Positions 1 through 10,653 of a DNA stretch of 64,000 bases are shown here, one piece after another (position 1 is the stretch's first letter; every line of letters begins with the position of its first letter). This DNA is from Prostheceraeus crozeri (Eukaryota; Platyhelminthes; Polycladida; Euryleptidae): contig CAJQUW010007067.1 in the NCBI GenBank assembly GCA_907163375.1, positions 372,001 through 436,000 of the forward strand. Reading direction: 5' to 3'. Under the pieces are notes generated by a model that worked only from the letters and a program-made list of their open reading frames with translations, made no database searches and had not been told where the DNA came from. The position numbers and the translations under genes were made by a program.

Positions 1-1443
1 TTCGAATAGCGGCAATGTACCAAACCAATTGTCAAAGTAGATTTCCGTATCAGCTGGAAATCCTTGAATCATTCGCCAAACAACCAGCGATGACTTGCTG
101 AAATGTTTTGGCTGATGTGCAGATTCTCCAACAGTAGTAGCTGATCGAGATCGACTGACAAACAACTTCACTGGACCAGGTGTTTCTTTTCCAGTATATC
201 ACTCTACTTGATAGATGAAGCCACTTGTACCTACACAGGCAAAATTTTTATAGCCATGTTTTACAGGTTTCTTTGGCATATATTGTCTCATGCCCTCTGG
301 TGCAGTTTTGCCTTTGAATGTCACCATCTGTTCATCCACTGCCACTCGTGCCTCTGGTTTGACAATATTGAATGAATTATTCATCATATCCACAAGCATT
401 TGGATTTTGTACAATTTGTTATAGCCTGGTGAACCTTTCTTCGTTTCCAATACAGGGTCTCCAAAGTGGAGACAGGACAAGATTTCTTCGAATGTATTCT
501 TGGAAATATTGTCGGCTACTAGTGGTTGTCTGGAGAACCGTGCCCAATATTTCGTGATACCAGGCGAGCCAATACTTCCAGAGAAGATGAGAGCACCAAT
601 AAATTTCAAAAAATCAACCGGGTCTACTTTGCGACATTTTAGGTTCTTGAATTCACGATATAAGTTACACTGGAAAACCATTTCTGCAATGTTTTCTTCT
701 GTAAAGTATAATTTCTTGAAGATCTCGTGAAGCGTACTGTTCTCACTAATCAATTCTTGATAACTGTCGGATAATTCTAGTCCGGCTCCTGCAATATTAG
801 CAGTATCAAAATGATTTCCATCCAAGCATGGCATTTTTTCTCTTGTCCATTTACGTCTATGTGAAGTCGGTTGCTCAATGTCAGCTTCGTCATCCACAAC
901 CGATCCATCGTCCTTGCTATCAGAGGGAATTTCGACTGTCGTTATTTCATCAGTGTTTCTAATACGAGTCGAATAATAATTGGCGTCAAGACGTCGACGT
1001 TTAGGTTTAGGCTCACGCGTCCATTCAGTTTGACACGAAACATTGTCAGTTTCTTTCATTGCAACTTCTTCACCCAAATTACAAGTAGATATCTTGCTAT
1101 CCCTTTCTTCCCTGTTGGATTCATGACGGTTTCTGTCAATGTCAGTCTCGATTCGTTGGTTGTCAGGGTCGATTCGGTCGGCGTCATCAATGTCTCGGCC
1201 GATGTCAATGTCCATTCCATGGATGTCACTATCGATTCGGTCAGTGTCAGTCAGTAGTGATTTTGCAGGACTTTCTGAATGAGGTGAAGAAACATTCACC
1301 ATATCACCTTTGCGGGCAAGTACAAACTTTTTCTTAACAGTCTGACGCCATCCATTGCCAAAGCCATCAAAATCTACACGATATGAATTCTTGAAAACCG
1401 TTACTATAATGCCTGTCCACCAATGTCCTGTTTCTGATCCCAC
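1..1443 (-). pseudogene. piggyBac-type transposase, broken and cut by window edge
   Basis: The minus-strand frame reads from about 1443 to a TGA at 199-201, then stays open to base 1. The first part carries a D-rich, S/R-rich low-complexity N-terminal half. It is followed by the piggyBac catalytic domain (DDE_Tnp_1_7 type), with VDEQM (first catalytic Asp), FKGK, YMPKKP and KHGYKNF. Beyond the TGA the same frame gives YTGKETPGPVKLF and then YFDNWFG, which holds the second catalytic Asp, so the TGA at 199-201 is a premature stop inside the domain. No in-frame ATG lies near the upstream end. The first Met is in GDMVN (about 1303-1305), and an in-frame TAA lies just upstream of 1443. The family carries out cut-and-paste transposition at TTAA. 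The remaining C-terminal part would lie outside the window. Decayed autonomous copy; family assignment is firm. Confidence 0.9.
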
Positions 1444-2199
1444 ACTTTTCCAAAAAAATCTTTACTTGAGTACCACAATCAAACATGACTACAGTGCGTC
1501 AAGCTCACATGAAGACGGCGATAGAATGATCTGATCGTGAGTGTGTGATTGTGTCAGCATTTAGGATTGTTCAATGAATAGGCCTAGAGTTAGTCATCAT
1601 GAGACAGAATGGGAAGTCCTACTAATCATCGAGTCTGTGTGTGACGTATCGGCGACTAAGAATAGCAGACAATCAGTGCAATCAGTGTTGAAGTTACCCA
1701 CAACGCACTAACCTTGCTAAAGAACTAAGAATGTGACTGATAACATAGGTCAAAATCGTGGCAGTTCTCATTCACACATCTTCTGCGAGTTGTTGGTTGG
1801 CTTCTGATGTCCAATATAGTGTACAAAAAATTTTAGTTGTCTTCTGATGTCCAATATATTGGACACGGCTATTACGGAGACTTGTGCATGAGTAATAACG
1901 AATATTGGTTGTGAATTAGTGATATCATGCTATAGCTATTGTGCATTCATATTTTCGCTTTAAAGCTTGGTCAACATCAGGGATAAATTCAAAATTTGAA
2001 TTGTGTTTTAATTTTTTTATGTCATCTCTTACTTGCAAGTTAAATTTATCTGGCAAGTTGATTCATTTGATGGATCAAAATATTTTTGCATGAAAAACAT
2101 GGTATTTGATGATTAATATGCAGAATCTAGTCATCAATGAACATGGCTAAATATTTCGAAAAACATTTAAAATTTGTCCAATATATTGGACATCAGTAG
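1444..2199. other. non-coding, with two perfect 18-bp palindromes
   Basis: No coding signal. TGTCCAATATATTGGACA occurs perfectly at 1848-1865 and 2175-2192, with the flanking CTGATG and CATCAG in inverted orientation. A partial copy (CTTCTGATGTCCAATATA) lies at 1801-1818. The pair brackets about 310 bp and could be the inverted ends of a small element or binding sites beside the piggyBac copy. No target duplication was found. Confidence 0.5.
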
Positions 2200-2645
2200 A
2201 AAAAGGGTCAATTTATAGATACAGTTGTGAGCATTGTCAAGAGTGCTACATCGGGGAAACTCGTCGCCATCTCTATACCAGGATCAAAGAACACATTAAT
2301 GGCAGACCAGCCTCTGAAATTTCTCTTCATGAGCACTTCCCAAATGAAAAGTCGTTCTCTATTTTATTACATACTAATTAAACGTTTTGGAGAAGCTTTA
2401 TTGCCTAAATCATACAAAAAACAACAAAAGAAACTCATGAAACTCATGAATACCCAAACCGAGTCATTTCAGTTGTTATTATTTTGAAATTGTTTTTCTT
2501 TGCTATTTGTTATGCCTGTTAGCGCTCATTTTGAACGAACTCTTGGATGTATTTAAGTCTTTGCGCATGTATCACTGTTGCTGCTGTTCACTGACGATGG
2601 TACATTTCACGTATTGAAACATGTATGACAATAAACGTATTTTAT
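2200..2645 (+). pseudogene. Penelope-like element, 5'-truncated GIY-YIG endonuclease end plus 3' UTR
   Basis: From about 2214 the plus strand reads YSCEHCQECYIGET, then a TRIKEH motif. This is the Cys-x2-Cys plus GIY-YIG signature of the C-terminal endonuclease of Penelope-like retroelements. That frame hits TAA at 2379-2381, and the endonuclease tail continues in another frame to a stop ending at 2487, so at least one frameshift is present. The 3' UTR has the GACGATGG...ACGTATTGAAAC block often seen at the ends of such elements, and an AATAAA at 2630-2635. The reverse-transcriptase domain is absent, as expected of a 5'-truncated insertion. It begins directly beside the palindrome at 2175-2192. 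Confidence 0.75.
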
Positions 2646-2749
2646 CATGCAATCTCTACGGCATCTTTCATTATGGAGATCGTGGCTTCATCCACAGAAA
2701 TCCGGCAATAATATCAAAAGACTGGAGCGGTCACGCACATTGAAAACGC

Positions 2750-3185
2750 GGGCATGAGTCGTCACAACAACATCACGTCGCATGCATGCATGCGTGCGCC
2801 TCACAACAACATCACGTCGCATGCATGCGTGCGTCGTCACAACAATATCACGTCGCATGCGCGCATGCGTCGTCATAAAAACATCACGTCGCAAGCATGC
2901 GTCGTCATAACAACATCACGTCGAGTGCGTGCGTGCGACGTCACAACAACATCACGTCACGTGCGTGCGTCGTCATAACAACATTTCGTCGCGGGAATGC
3001 ATCGTCACAACAACATGACTTCGCGTGCGTGTATGAGTCGTCATAACATCATCACATCGTGAGCATGCGTCGTCATAACAACAACATCACGTCGCGGGCA
3101 TGCGTCGTCATAAAAAGCATCATGTCGCAGACATGCGTCGTCATAACAACATCAGGTCACGTGCGTGCGTCATAACAACAACAGC
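2750..3185. repeat. CpG-rich minisatellite, unit 32-39 bp
   Basis: Degenerate tandem units of the form CATCACGTCGCATGCATGCG plus CGTCGTCACAACAA. The CATCACGTC core recurs at 2771, 2810, 2846, 2882, 2914, 2950 and 2982 and onward, with spacings of 32, 36 or 39 bp. The units are rich in CG, GCATGC and ACGTC in an otherwise AT-rich region. Open frames across it (KNITSHA/MRRDVV-type repeats) result from the repeat and are not genes. Confidence 0.85.
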
Positions 3186-4160
3186 AATACCGATCGTGGC
3201 TTTCAGTGGTTGACAATGGAAGAGACCGGTGCTGCCAGTGTAGCTCATGAAGATCCAAGATTATATCATTTCTTTTTAAATACAAAATCTTTTTGAGAAG
3301 ATATCCAATACGTCGACTCATACGGCAAGAATTTGCGACTGTGGCAAATTTTATTCCTCTTTCGATCCAGCAGTCATGACATTTGAAGTAACGCCTAGCT
3401 GAGCAGCCGCAATGTGCATCAACAAGCAGCTGTGATCATGTTCCACCGACTTCAACAAGACAAAAAGTGGGATTTCTGCGGTTTCATTCAATGACTCAGC
3501 AATTAAGACTTCATTCTGGTGGAAACTTCGCAGTGGAAACTTTGAAATCTGCACATGTCATCGCTTTGTCAAAGCTTACGTTTTTAATCATTTTTTATTG
3601 CTACTGTTGAAGGCCATGTCTCCCCAGGTGATGTTTTCAACAAGATGGGTGTAATTGAATTAAACTTTAATGTCAAGTCAAAATTTCTTGTGATTTTGTG
3701 CACACCGTGCAAAAAATAAATGTGCGATTGAAAATTGTCAAACACGACACACCCTCCTATTCCATGAAATTGTGGTCGAATGAATGAATTCTCAAGTTGA
3801 ATGAATGTTTGCAGTATGCAAGTTTGCATCAAACCTGAAATTTGCAAATTTGAATGTATAGTCACTTCAAATTAATATGAAAACAGAGACGCCAAGAAAT
3901 AACTTAGATTGATTACATTGCAGGTGTTAGGAAAACATGGCAGTGGAGCATGAAGCTTTCTAAGTTACTAATATTTGGTCTGTCCACAAACTGTTATCGA
4001 TAACCGAAGCTACTCTCGGTTATGGTCTCGGCCAAATGCTTGCACTTTGCTTGAATTTCTTCTTATCGATTTCATAATTTTGCAAAACCAAGATGATATT
4101 TCTCTGTGAGAATGAGATTCGCTATCTCTGCTTCACAATGTCACATCAATTGTCAATTGG
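3186..4160. other. unassigned AT-rich DNA
   Basis: No recognisable gene or repeat. A 93-codon minus-strand frame at 3584-3865 (containing IGGCVVFDNF) matches no family I know and has no supporting splice or poly(A) context. Confidence 0.4.
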
Positions 4161-4226
4161 ATTGTACAGATACGTATACAGACACTTGTTTGAGTCGCCA
4201 CTCCGCCCATTTATACTTACTCTATG
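4161..4226. mobile_element. 3' end fragment of the CATAGAG hAT-type MITE
   Basis: The segment TTTGAGTCGCCACTCCGCCC followed by TTATACTTACTCTATG matches the right ends of the MITE copies at 17086, 36489 and 51195. The left part of the element is not present upstream, so this is a truncated copy. Confidence 0.6.
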
Positions 4227-6549
4227 GTCCTATCATTAAGGCCCACCTTCATTCAATCTTCCGTTGTCCATTCGCGATGATCGATTGCCCAATTCAATCT
4301 ACGCTCGCATTTGATTTAGGTTCGTCATCACGTCGATGTACAGGTGTTGTCAGAAATCCGATTTTTAACGACAGGAATTTTAGCTGTATATGTAACTCAA
4401 CAAAGTAATCCACCGATCGACTCCATCGCTAAGTGACGATTTATAGCAACTGATGAGATTCACAGAGTCTTCGTTATCTTTTCATGCTTGATTTTTGATG
4501 TTTGATGCAAACTTGCTGAACCAGGCTGTATTGAATGAAAACACAAAATTTGCTGCTTCTTTAGTTTTTGGGTAGTAATTTGGTAATTCCATGTTTTTAT
4601 CAATTGGGATTATGGTAAAATTTGAGAAGAAACAACGTCACCAAAACATTCATTGAATATTATGAAGAAACACATGTAGCTGAACAATCTGAATTAGCTA
4701 TTGCGGGTGATGTGCGTTTGAAGAGAAGCCACGAAAGCGCTCGCGCAATTGTTCAGTTCCATGTATGTCTTCATTATATTGAATAACTGTTTTTGGAGAC
4801 TTTTTTTCTTCTCAAATGCATTGGTAACCGTTATTGTAAATAGCAAAATAAAAGATTACTGATAGATAGATGCGCAGCAATCAACTCTTCCTCTTCGGCA
4901 CAAGTTATATAGCCAATCCATAAGCACGTTGAATTACAAAATACCAAACTTAAGAATCCAAGACTTAAAAATGTAGGAGCTTTGAGACCAAATTCAAATT
5001 GCAAAAATAGACACAACGCTCGAAACGCACACATTGAATGCCATTAATATTTTACTTTAAATTAATAGAATTCGTAAATAGTTTTTTCTGTTTTTCTTGT
5101 AAATGTGTCAGTATCTTAATATTACAAACGTTTTTTTGTTGATGTAAACCCAAATTACTAGGAAATCCAAATACACATGTTTCCAATTATGAATATTAGC
5201 TTTAGAATGTCAAATAAACATTCTCAGCTGTCTCAAAAGGTATGCAAAGTACTTTGATGCTTACGTGTTATTATATCGTTTAACCAACATTGTGTTATAT
5301 ACACAGCATAATTTACTCGTATTTGCGATTTAGGGCGCTTAAAATCTGAAAATCAAATTCCATCATAAGCAGATAGGCAGATACCGTAGTGCCAATCTCA
5401 TCTTCGAGTTATGGCTCAGCGTTTTTCCTCAGCATTCTACATAGCGGTTGACTTTCATGTATCTAAATTTCGAAATCTATCAGTGAAAAAGTCACACGCA
5501 GTTGCCGCTTCAATTCGCTTAGGAAGTTTGTTATTTGCCAGTTCTGAAGGTTTATTTTTCATTTATCCACTCATGTTTGGTATATGAAGACAAATTGCTT
5601 GTCCCAAAACCGCACAGTTCCATTTAAATTTAAAGTGTAAACAAAAACTGAATCAGATAAATACGAACAGGCTCTAGATGCTGTCCTTGAAGTAACATCT
5701 CTAATAATGACAGATTGATTTATTTGCTTGTGCAGTTTCCAAGATAGTCGTTTCAAATTCAGAGCGTCACATATAAATCTTTCGGGAATGACTTATCCTG
5801 GATATATTTCACTCAAACTGTCAGGAAAGTTTATTTCAAATACCTTGTCGTTGGTAGGGTCATTAGATAGCGCTTGTGATTGTTATAGAAATCTGTCTCC
5901 AGATTCCTATCACATAACTACGTCGCTCTGATGAAATGAAATTGTCAGACTGACTTCTACTTTCTATCGATGTTGATGATAAGGTGAAATATGTTCTTCT
6001 AATCGATAATTCAAATTTGAAAATAGGATTTTCACGGTACGAGTACTCGGATAAATCTAACAGATGAAACATTTATTACATTTATTACTAATTTACTTAA
6101 ATTTATTCTGAAGTCTTCACTATGCGCTAAAAGCGCCTGCTAGAGAAATTTTCGACTTCAGAATGTGGAAAAGTGACTTCAGAAAATTATTTCGAGAGAG
6201 GTATCTCTATCTAGACATTTTGTAGATTGCTGGATCTGCCAAGTTCCCGTTGCCAAATTCAGTATTTTGATCCAAATAAGATATTTTGTTAAATTATTTA
6301 GAATATTAAATTCATCTGGGAAATTGCTTCCTTCTTCATCTCATTTAATTAATGGTCAGAGATATTTTAGCTGTAACTCTGATGGCTGCTTCTTGAAGAC
6401 AAGGGATTGCTCTTGCCACCCCCTCAACACATTCGAGACAAACATTTCATAATAATAATAACAATCTATACTGAATCACTGCATACAGAATCAGTGATCA
6501 TTACAAGTTCAACGATGACAGGGTGCAAGATACAAAAAAAGAGAGCATA
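4227..6549. other. unassigned AT-rich DNA
   Basis: Only short open frames on both strands, none with recognisable motifs. No tRNA-like arm, tandem array or long inverted repeat was seen. Possibly downstream intergenic DNA of the minus-strand exon ending near 6556. Confidence 0.4.
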
Positions 6550-6555
6550 GGTTGC

Positions 6556-6839
6556 CACAATCAATTCAATACGCTTTATTTAATGAAACAAATTACATTA
6601 ATCAACATAAAGTGTCAGATCTTCTGATCTTGTGCAAGTCGCCGCACATGCTGGTCAGCGGACAGCAGGTCCGGTGCACCACAGTCCTCATGCAGCATTT
6701 CTCGGTAAGTCTTCCTTTGACCTTGTCCGCGCCTTTGCCGCTGCGCTGGCCGCCAGAGAAGAAGGCGCTGCGCAGGCTGAGGACATGACTTCTCTGTCCG
6801 AAGGAGTTCTCCAGCGAGGGCCCGACGGTCTTGCCGCAA
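6556..6839 (-). CDS. probable terminal exon of a host gene: cysteine-rich secreted peptide
   Basis: A GC-rich island in AT-rich DNA. One minus-strand frame (about 6839 to the TGA at 6602-6604) has strongly GC-biased third positions, unlike the other frames, and is followed by a short 3' UTR with AATAAA at 6575-6580 on the minus strand. An in-frame TAG at 6887-6889 means the exon must start downstream of that. A pyrimidine-rich tract (TGTTTTTATTTCCTC) ends at a plausible acceptor AG near 6840. The peptide has a basic, Gly/Ser-rich first half, a possible dibasic-like region (KVKGR), then LTEKCCMRTVVHRTCCPLTS and further Cys residues to a C-terminal DTLC. The spacing after KGR loosely recalls an insulin-superfamily A chain but does not match its CC-x3-C-x8-C rule, so no family is assigned. 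Upstream exons were not identified; transposons fill the upstream DNA. Confidence 0.5.
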
Positions 6840-6886
6840 CTTTTGCCACAATCCAACGAGGAAATAAAAACAGTGAATAATCCCAA

Positions 6887-7387
6887 CTATCTACAAAAGT
6901 TAGTAAATGATCTCTTAAAACGTCTAGTTTTGGCAGGTGGTGGAAACAGCTCACAAGAGCGACGAGTTGTACAATTACGCGTAGGCCGTACGCAAAATAG
7001 TTCACAAAGTGGATGACATTGGTTTTCAACTATACACTTGAACAGCTTGCGACAGGACTTATCAGCAGCCTGCAAAATGTTGTTAATATTATCAAGATTA
7101 ATGCCAATAATCTTACAGACTCCTCGCTCCACACGCAAAATGTCATTTTTCAAATACTCTGCAGCATTGCAAAAGCAAGCAAGCGAATACAGCAAAACTG
7201 AGAGCGGATGAATGCTGCATAGCAATTATACATGATTTTGGGATCACAACCAGTTCTTCTAAGATTACGGATGATGAAAATACGACGAGGAGAAGAGAGA
7301 GGAGATCATGATATAGGAGTGTGCACATTCCATTTCATATCCGAGGAGAGAGTAGTCCCTAGATATGAGAAGGACGTGACTTGTAGA
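6887..7387 (-). pseudogene. CR1/Jockey-like LINE reverse transcriptase, C-terminal part
   Basis: The minus strand reads LQVTSFSYLGTTLSSDMKW, then a stop, then RRIFIIRNLRRTGCDPKIMY, AAFIRS, and in shifted frame a long tail with VERGVCKIIGI and TRRFKRSFTNF, ending at TAG (6887-6889). This is the thumb/connection region that follows the catalytic palm in CR1- and Jockey-type LINEs (YLG-t-S-D--W, Y-a-iRS, T-R-k-SF). Frameshifts and stops show it is dead. The upstream part of the same RT lies at 12897-13060, separated by the 5.5-kb foldback-like element. It sits just upstream of the GC-rich host exon and in the same orientation, probably inside an intron. Confidence 0.75.
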
Positions 7388-7534
7388 CCGGGAGCCAGGG
7401 GGGTCTAAGGTAGCTGGAAAGCTAACCAATTGCCACTGGTACCAGATGAACGAGTAATCCTTGCTATTCACGAAAATGAGCTTCTGCGGGTCGCCGCTGG
7501 TGGGTGGGGTCAAGGGGTCAACATAATGACCCCC

Positions 7535-8786
7535 AAAATTAGCCTACTTCAGCTGGAAACCTAACCGGATGAGATCAGTGCCAAATTGTTCCTTTTAACC
7601 CACCAAATACTGAATGGATACTACCAGAAACTTTCAGTGGTGGGTTGACCCCGCCAGAAGCCCCCAAAGCACTCGAGCCCCCCAAAATTAGCCTACCTTA
7701 GCTGGAAACCTAACCGGATGGGACAAGTGCCAAATTTTTCCTTTTAACCCACCAAATACTGAATGGATACTGCCAGAAACTTTCAGTGGTGGATTGACCC
7801 CGCCAGAAGCCCCAAAGCACTCGAGACCCCCAAAATTAGCCTACCTTAGCTGGAAGCCTAACCAGATGAGACCAGTGCCAAATTGTTCCTTTTAACCCAC
7901 CAAATACTGAATGGATACTACCAGAAACTTTCAGTGGTGGGTTGACCCCGCCAGAAGCCGCCAAAGCACTCGAGCCCCCCAAAATTAGCCTACCTTAGCT
8001 GGAAGCCTAACCAGATGAGACCAGTGCCAAATTGTTCCTTTTAACCCACCAAATACTGAATGGATACTACCAGAAACTTTCAGTGGTGGGTTGACCCCGC
8101 CAGAAGCCGCCAAAGCACTCGAGCCCCCCAAAATTAGCCTACCTTAGCTGGAAGCCTAACCAGATGAGACCAGTGCCAAATTGTTCCTTTTAACCCACCA
8201 AATACTGAATGGATACTACCAGAAACTTTCAGTGGTGGGTTGACTCCGCCAGAAGCCACCATTGACCCCCCAAAAATAGCCTACCTTAGCTGGAAACCTA
8301 ACCGGATGGGACAAGTGCCAAATTGTTCCTTTTAACCCACCAAATACTGAATGGATACTGCCAGAAACTTTCAGTGGTGGATTGACCCCGCCAGAAGCCG
8401 CCAAAGCACTCGAGACCCCCAAAATTAGCCTACCTTAGCTGGAAGCCTAACCAGATGAGACCAGTGCCAAATTGTTCCTTTTAACCCACCAAATACTGAA
8501 TGGATACTACCAGAAACTTTCAGTGGTGGGTTGACCCCGCCAGAAGCCGCCAAAGCACTCGAGACCCCCAAAATTAGCCTACCTTAGCTGGAAGCCTAAC
8601 CAGATGAGACCAGTGCCAAATTGTTCCTTTTAACCCACCAAATACTGAATGGATACTACCAGAAACTTTCAGTGGTGGGTTGACTCCGCCAGAAGCCACC
8701 ATTGACCCCCCAAAAATAGCCTACCTTAGCTGGAAACCTAACCGGATGGGACAAGTGCCAAATTGTTCCTTTTAACCCACCAAATA
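7535..8786 (+). repeat. left arm tandem array of the foldback-like element
   Basis: Units begin (AAAATTAGCCTAC marker) at 7535, 7684, 7832, 7981, 8130, 8272, 8421, 8570 and 8712. Spacings are 148-149 bp, with 142 bp for units in which CCGCCAAAGCACTCGAG is replaced by a shorter CACCATTGA version. The last unit is partial and stops at CACCAAATA (8786), where the core begins. Units are nearly identical to each other and, in inverted orientation, to the right array. Confidence 0.95.
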
Positions 8787-8795
8787 GAAGGTTCA

Positions 8796-10465
8796 ATGAT
8801 TGGATTCATGAAAGGGAAATTCTACAATCGATGTCGCAGGATTCATGAACTTGTAGCAAATATGTGGTGGAGATGAAACTCTACGAAAGCTTCCTTAGTG
8901 AAATTAAGTCAGAAGAAGACTCCTCCTCTGAATACTTGCCTGACTTGCTACACGAATGTGATATTGAAACATTGATCAATTGCACACCGTTCGTTGATCA
9001 TCTAAAAAAATACGTAAAATATTTTCAGAGGATGTTAAATGTTGAGAAAGGACCAACAGCACAGTTCTGGACAATTTATATCTTTTACATCAATCGTGTT
9101 CACCGAGAACTAGAAAGATGCGTCAAGACAAATGATGTCAGTGGGTATATTACGGTATTTCCTGATGTACTCAATATATTCTTTGCCCTCAATCGTCCGA
9201 ACTACGCGAGGTGGGGCACATTGTTTTATCAGAAATTGAAAAATTGTAACCCCACGCATTTTCAAATATTGAAAAACGGAGCCTTTACTGTACGACGAAC
9301 ACAGAAAGAGTTCAGTCGATCTGCTGTAGACTTGTCTCTGGAGCAATCAGTCAACCGCGACTCAGCTTCGCAAATGAAGGGAATTGTTGCATTCCGTAAC
9401 TCAGAGAATGCTGTGCGAAGATGGTCAGTAACCATGACGCAAAGGGCTTTGGCGGTTGGAGAATTGAGAGCATTAACTGGTCTTGAAATCGGGGAACATT
9501 CGGCTACTCAATGCCAAACATCACGGGTCAAACGAGACAACATGCAAATGAAAGCTCTAAGCGAAAAAATCGACGAATTTTGTAACCCCTTCCTGAATGA
9601 CACCAATCCACATCTAATTAATATCGCTACAGGACAAGTTGCGGTAAAAGACACGGAAAACTACCTCCTGAATTCATTGAAACGAGGTGAAACTGCAAGA
9701 AAGCAGTTCATTGAAGAGTGGAACCACGAACACTGTCGATTCCAGAAGCCCGTGAGAAGAATCCCAATCAACAACTTTGCAGCTCAAAATCTCGCTATCA
9801 AACCTAACCAAGGAGCAAAGGCATCGAACATCAAAGCCGAGAATATTAGAGATATGTTCATTCGCATCGTCATGGTGATCGCAGAAAAAACCTCGCTTGA
9901 CCTTCAAAGATTGATGACATATCCCATTACATTGTATCCCTTGTCAATATCCAACAGCGATGGAACACGAGTGAAGACGCAGAAATCCACCTTGATAGTC
10001 AAGTTGGAGACATTGCAATCAGAAATAGAATCCGAAGAAGTATTACTTCCATCTGTCCAGATATTTGATGGAGGGCTTGTTCTTCATTCGGTAGTTTCTC
10101 AAACAAATGTAGGAACAACGTATTCCTCAATTGCAAGATCAATTCTGCCATTAATATGCGCCGGAAACTCGAGGGAAGTTCATATATGCTTCGACAAATA
10201 TGGATTTAATTCTATTAAAGACGACGAACGCAGATCTCGGCGAACAAATGACTTGTCATTCACCATAACTGGTCCAGAACAAAGCATTCGACAGAGTGGT
10301 CAAAAGTTGCTGACAAATTCGTCATTCAAAACTGAACTCACGAAATCCGGGCCGGCAGTTCCGGATTCCTTGTTCAGCGATGCTATGACGATTGAGGATG
10401 AGGAGTCGTCGTCCGATATCGATGAGGATTGGAGTGGTGATTCTGACTCCGATACTAAACTATGA
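8796..10465 (+). CDS. uncharacterised invertebrate multi-copy family protein, partial, core ORF of foldback-like element
   Basis: The main frame runs from the first ATG at 8873 to TGA at 10463-10465 (530 codons). A second frame just upstream (ATG 8796 or 8808: GFMKGKFYNRCRRIHELVAN) appears to be the true N-terminal continuation, joined by a small frame change near 8862-8866. Motifs (530-aa numbering): NYARWGTL at about 110, DLSLEQSVN at about 153, RRW at about 182, NPF at about 238, IATGQ at about 251, YPITLYPLSISNSDGTRVKT at about 350-369, FDGG at about 398, and FDKYGFNSIKDDER at about 440. From memory this order matches a large, uncharacterised family repeated in many invertebrate genomes. 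The spaced Asp/Glu residues at the C-terminal block could suit a nuclease, but that is inference. It ends with an unusual acidic tail (about 505-527: EDEESSSDIDEDW), which seems to replace the longer C-terminus of relatives. AATAAA lies at 10563-10573. No classical transposase motif is visible. Confidence 0.75.
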
Positions 10466-10653
10466 GATGATTGGAAAATCAAATTAAAGATTTTTATTCT
10501 CAAAAATTTTTTTCTGGCCACCATACGTGCATGTACATATAAGAATAACATTCAACAAGCTTAATAAAATAAATCTTAATTTATAGAATATATAATTCAA
10601 AAGTCAAAATTAAACTAATTAAATATTAGCAAACATACAAAAAAACATTACCA
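10466..10653. other. 3' UTR and inner boundary of the foldback-like core
   Basis: AT-rich sequence after the core ORF with overlapping AATAAA signals at 10563-10568 and 10568-10573. It ends where the right arm starts with TTCCAGCTAAGGTAGGC (10654). Confidence 0.6.

Noticed and set aside
871..1257. 128-codon plus-strand frame
   Set aside because: It is the antisense shadow of the piggyBac transposase frame.
2688..2978. Repetitive peptide frames on both strands over the minisatellite
   Set aside because: Generated by the tandem repeat; present on both strands and without gene context.
6615..7029. Alternative frames over the GC-rich exon (Gln/Arg-rich or Ala-rich peptides)
   Set aside because: Third-position GC bias and the cysteine pattern favour a single frame, the one ending at 6602; the others are shadows.
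8216..8422. 68-codon minus-strand frame across the left tandem array
   Set aside because: It crosses unit boundaries of a non-coding tandem repeat, and the 148/149/142-bp unit lengths do not preserve a frame.
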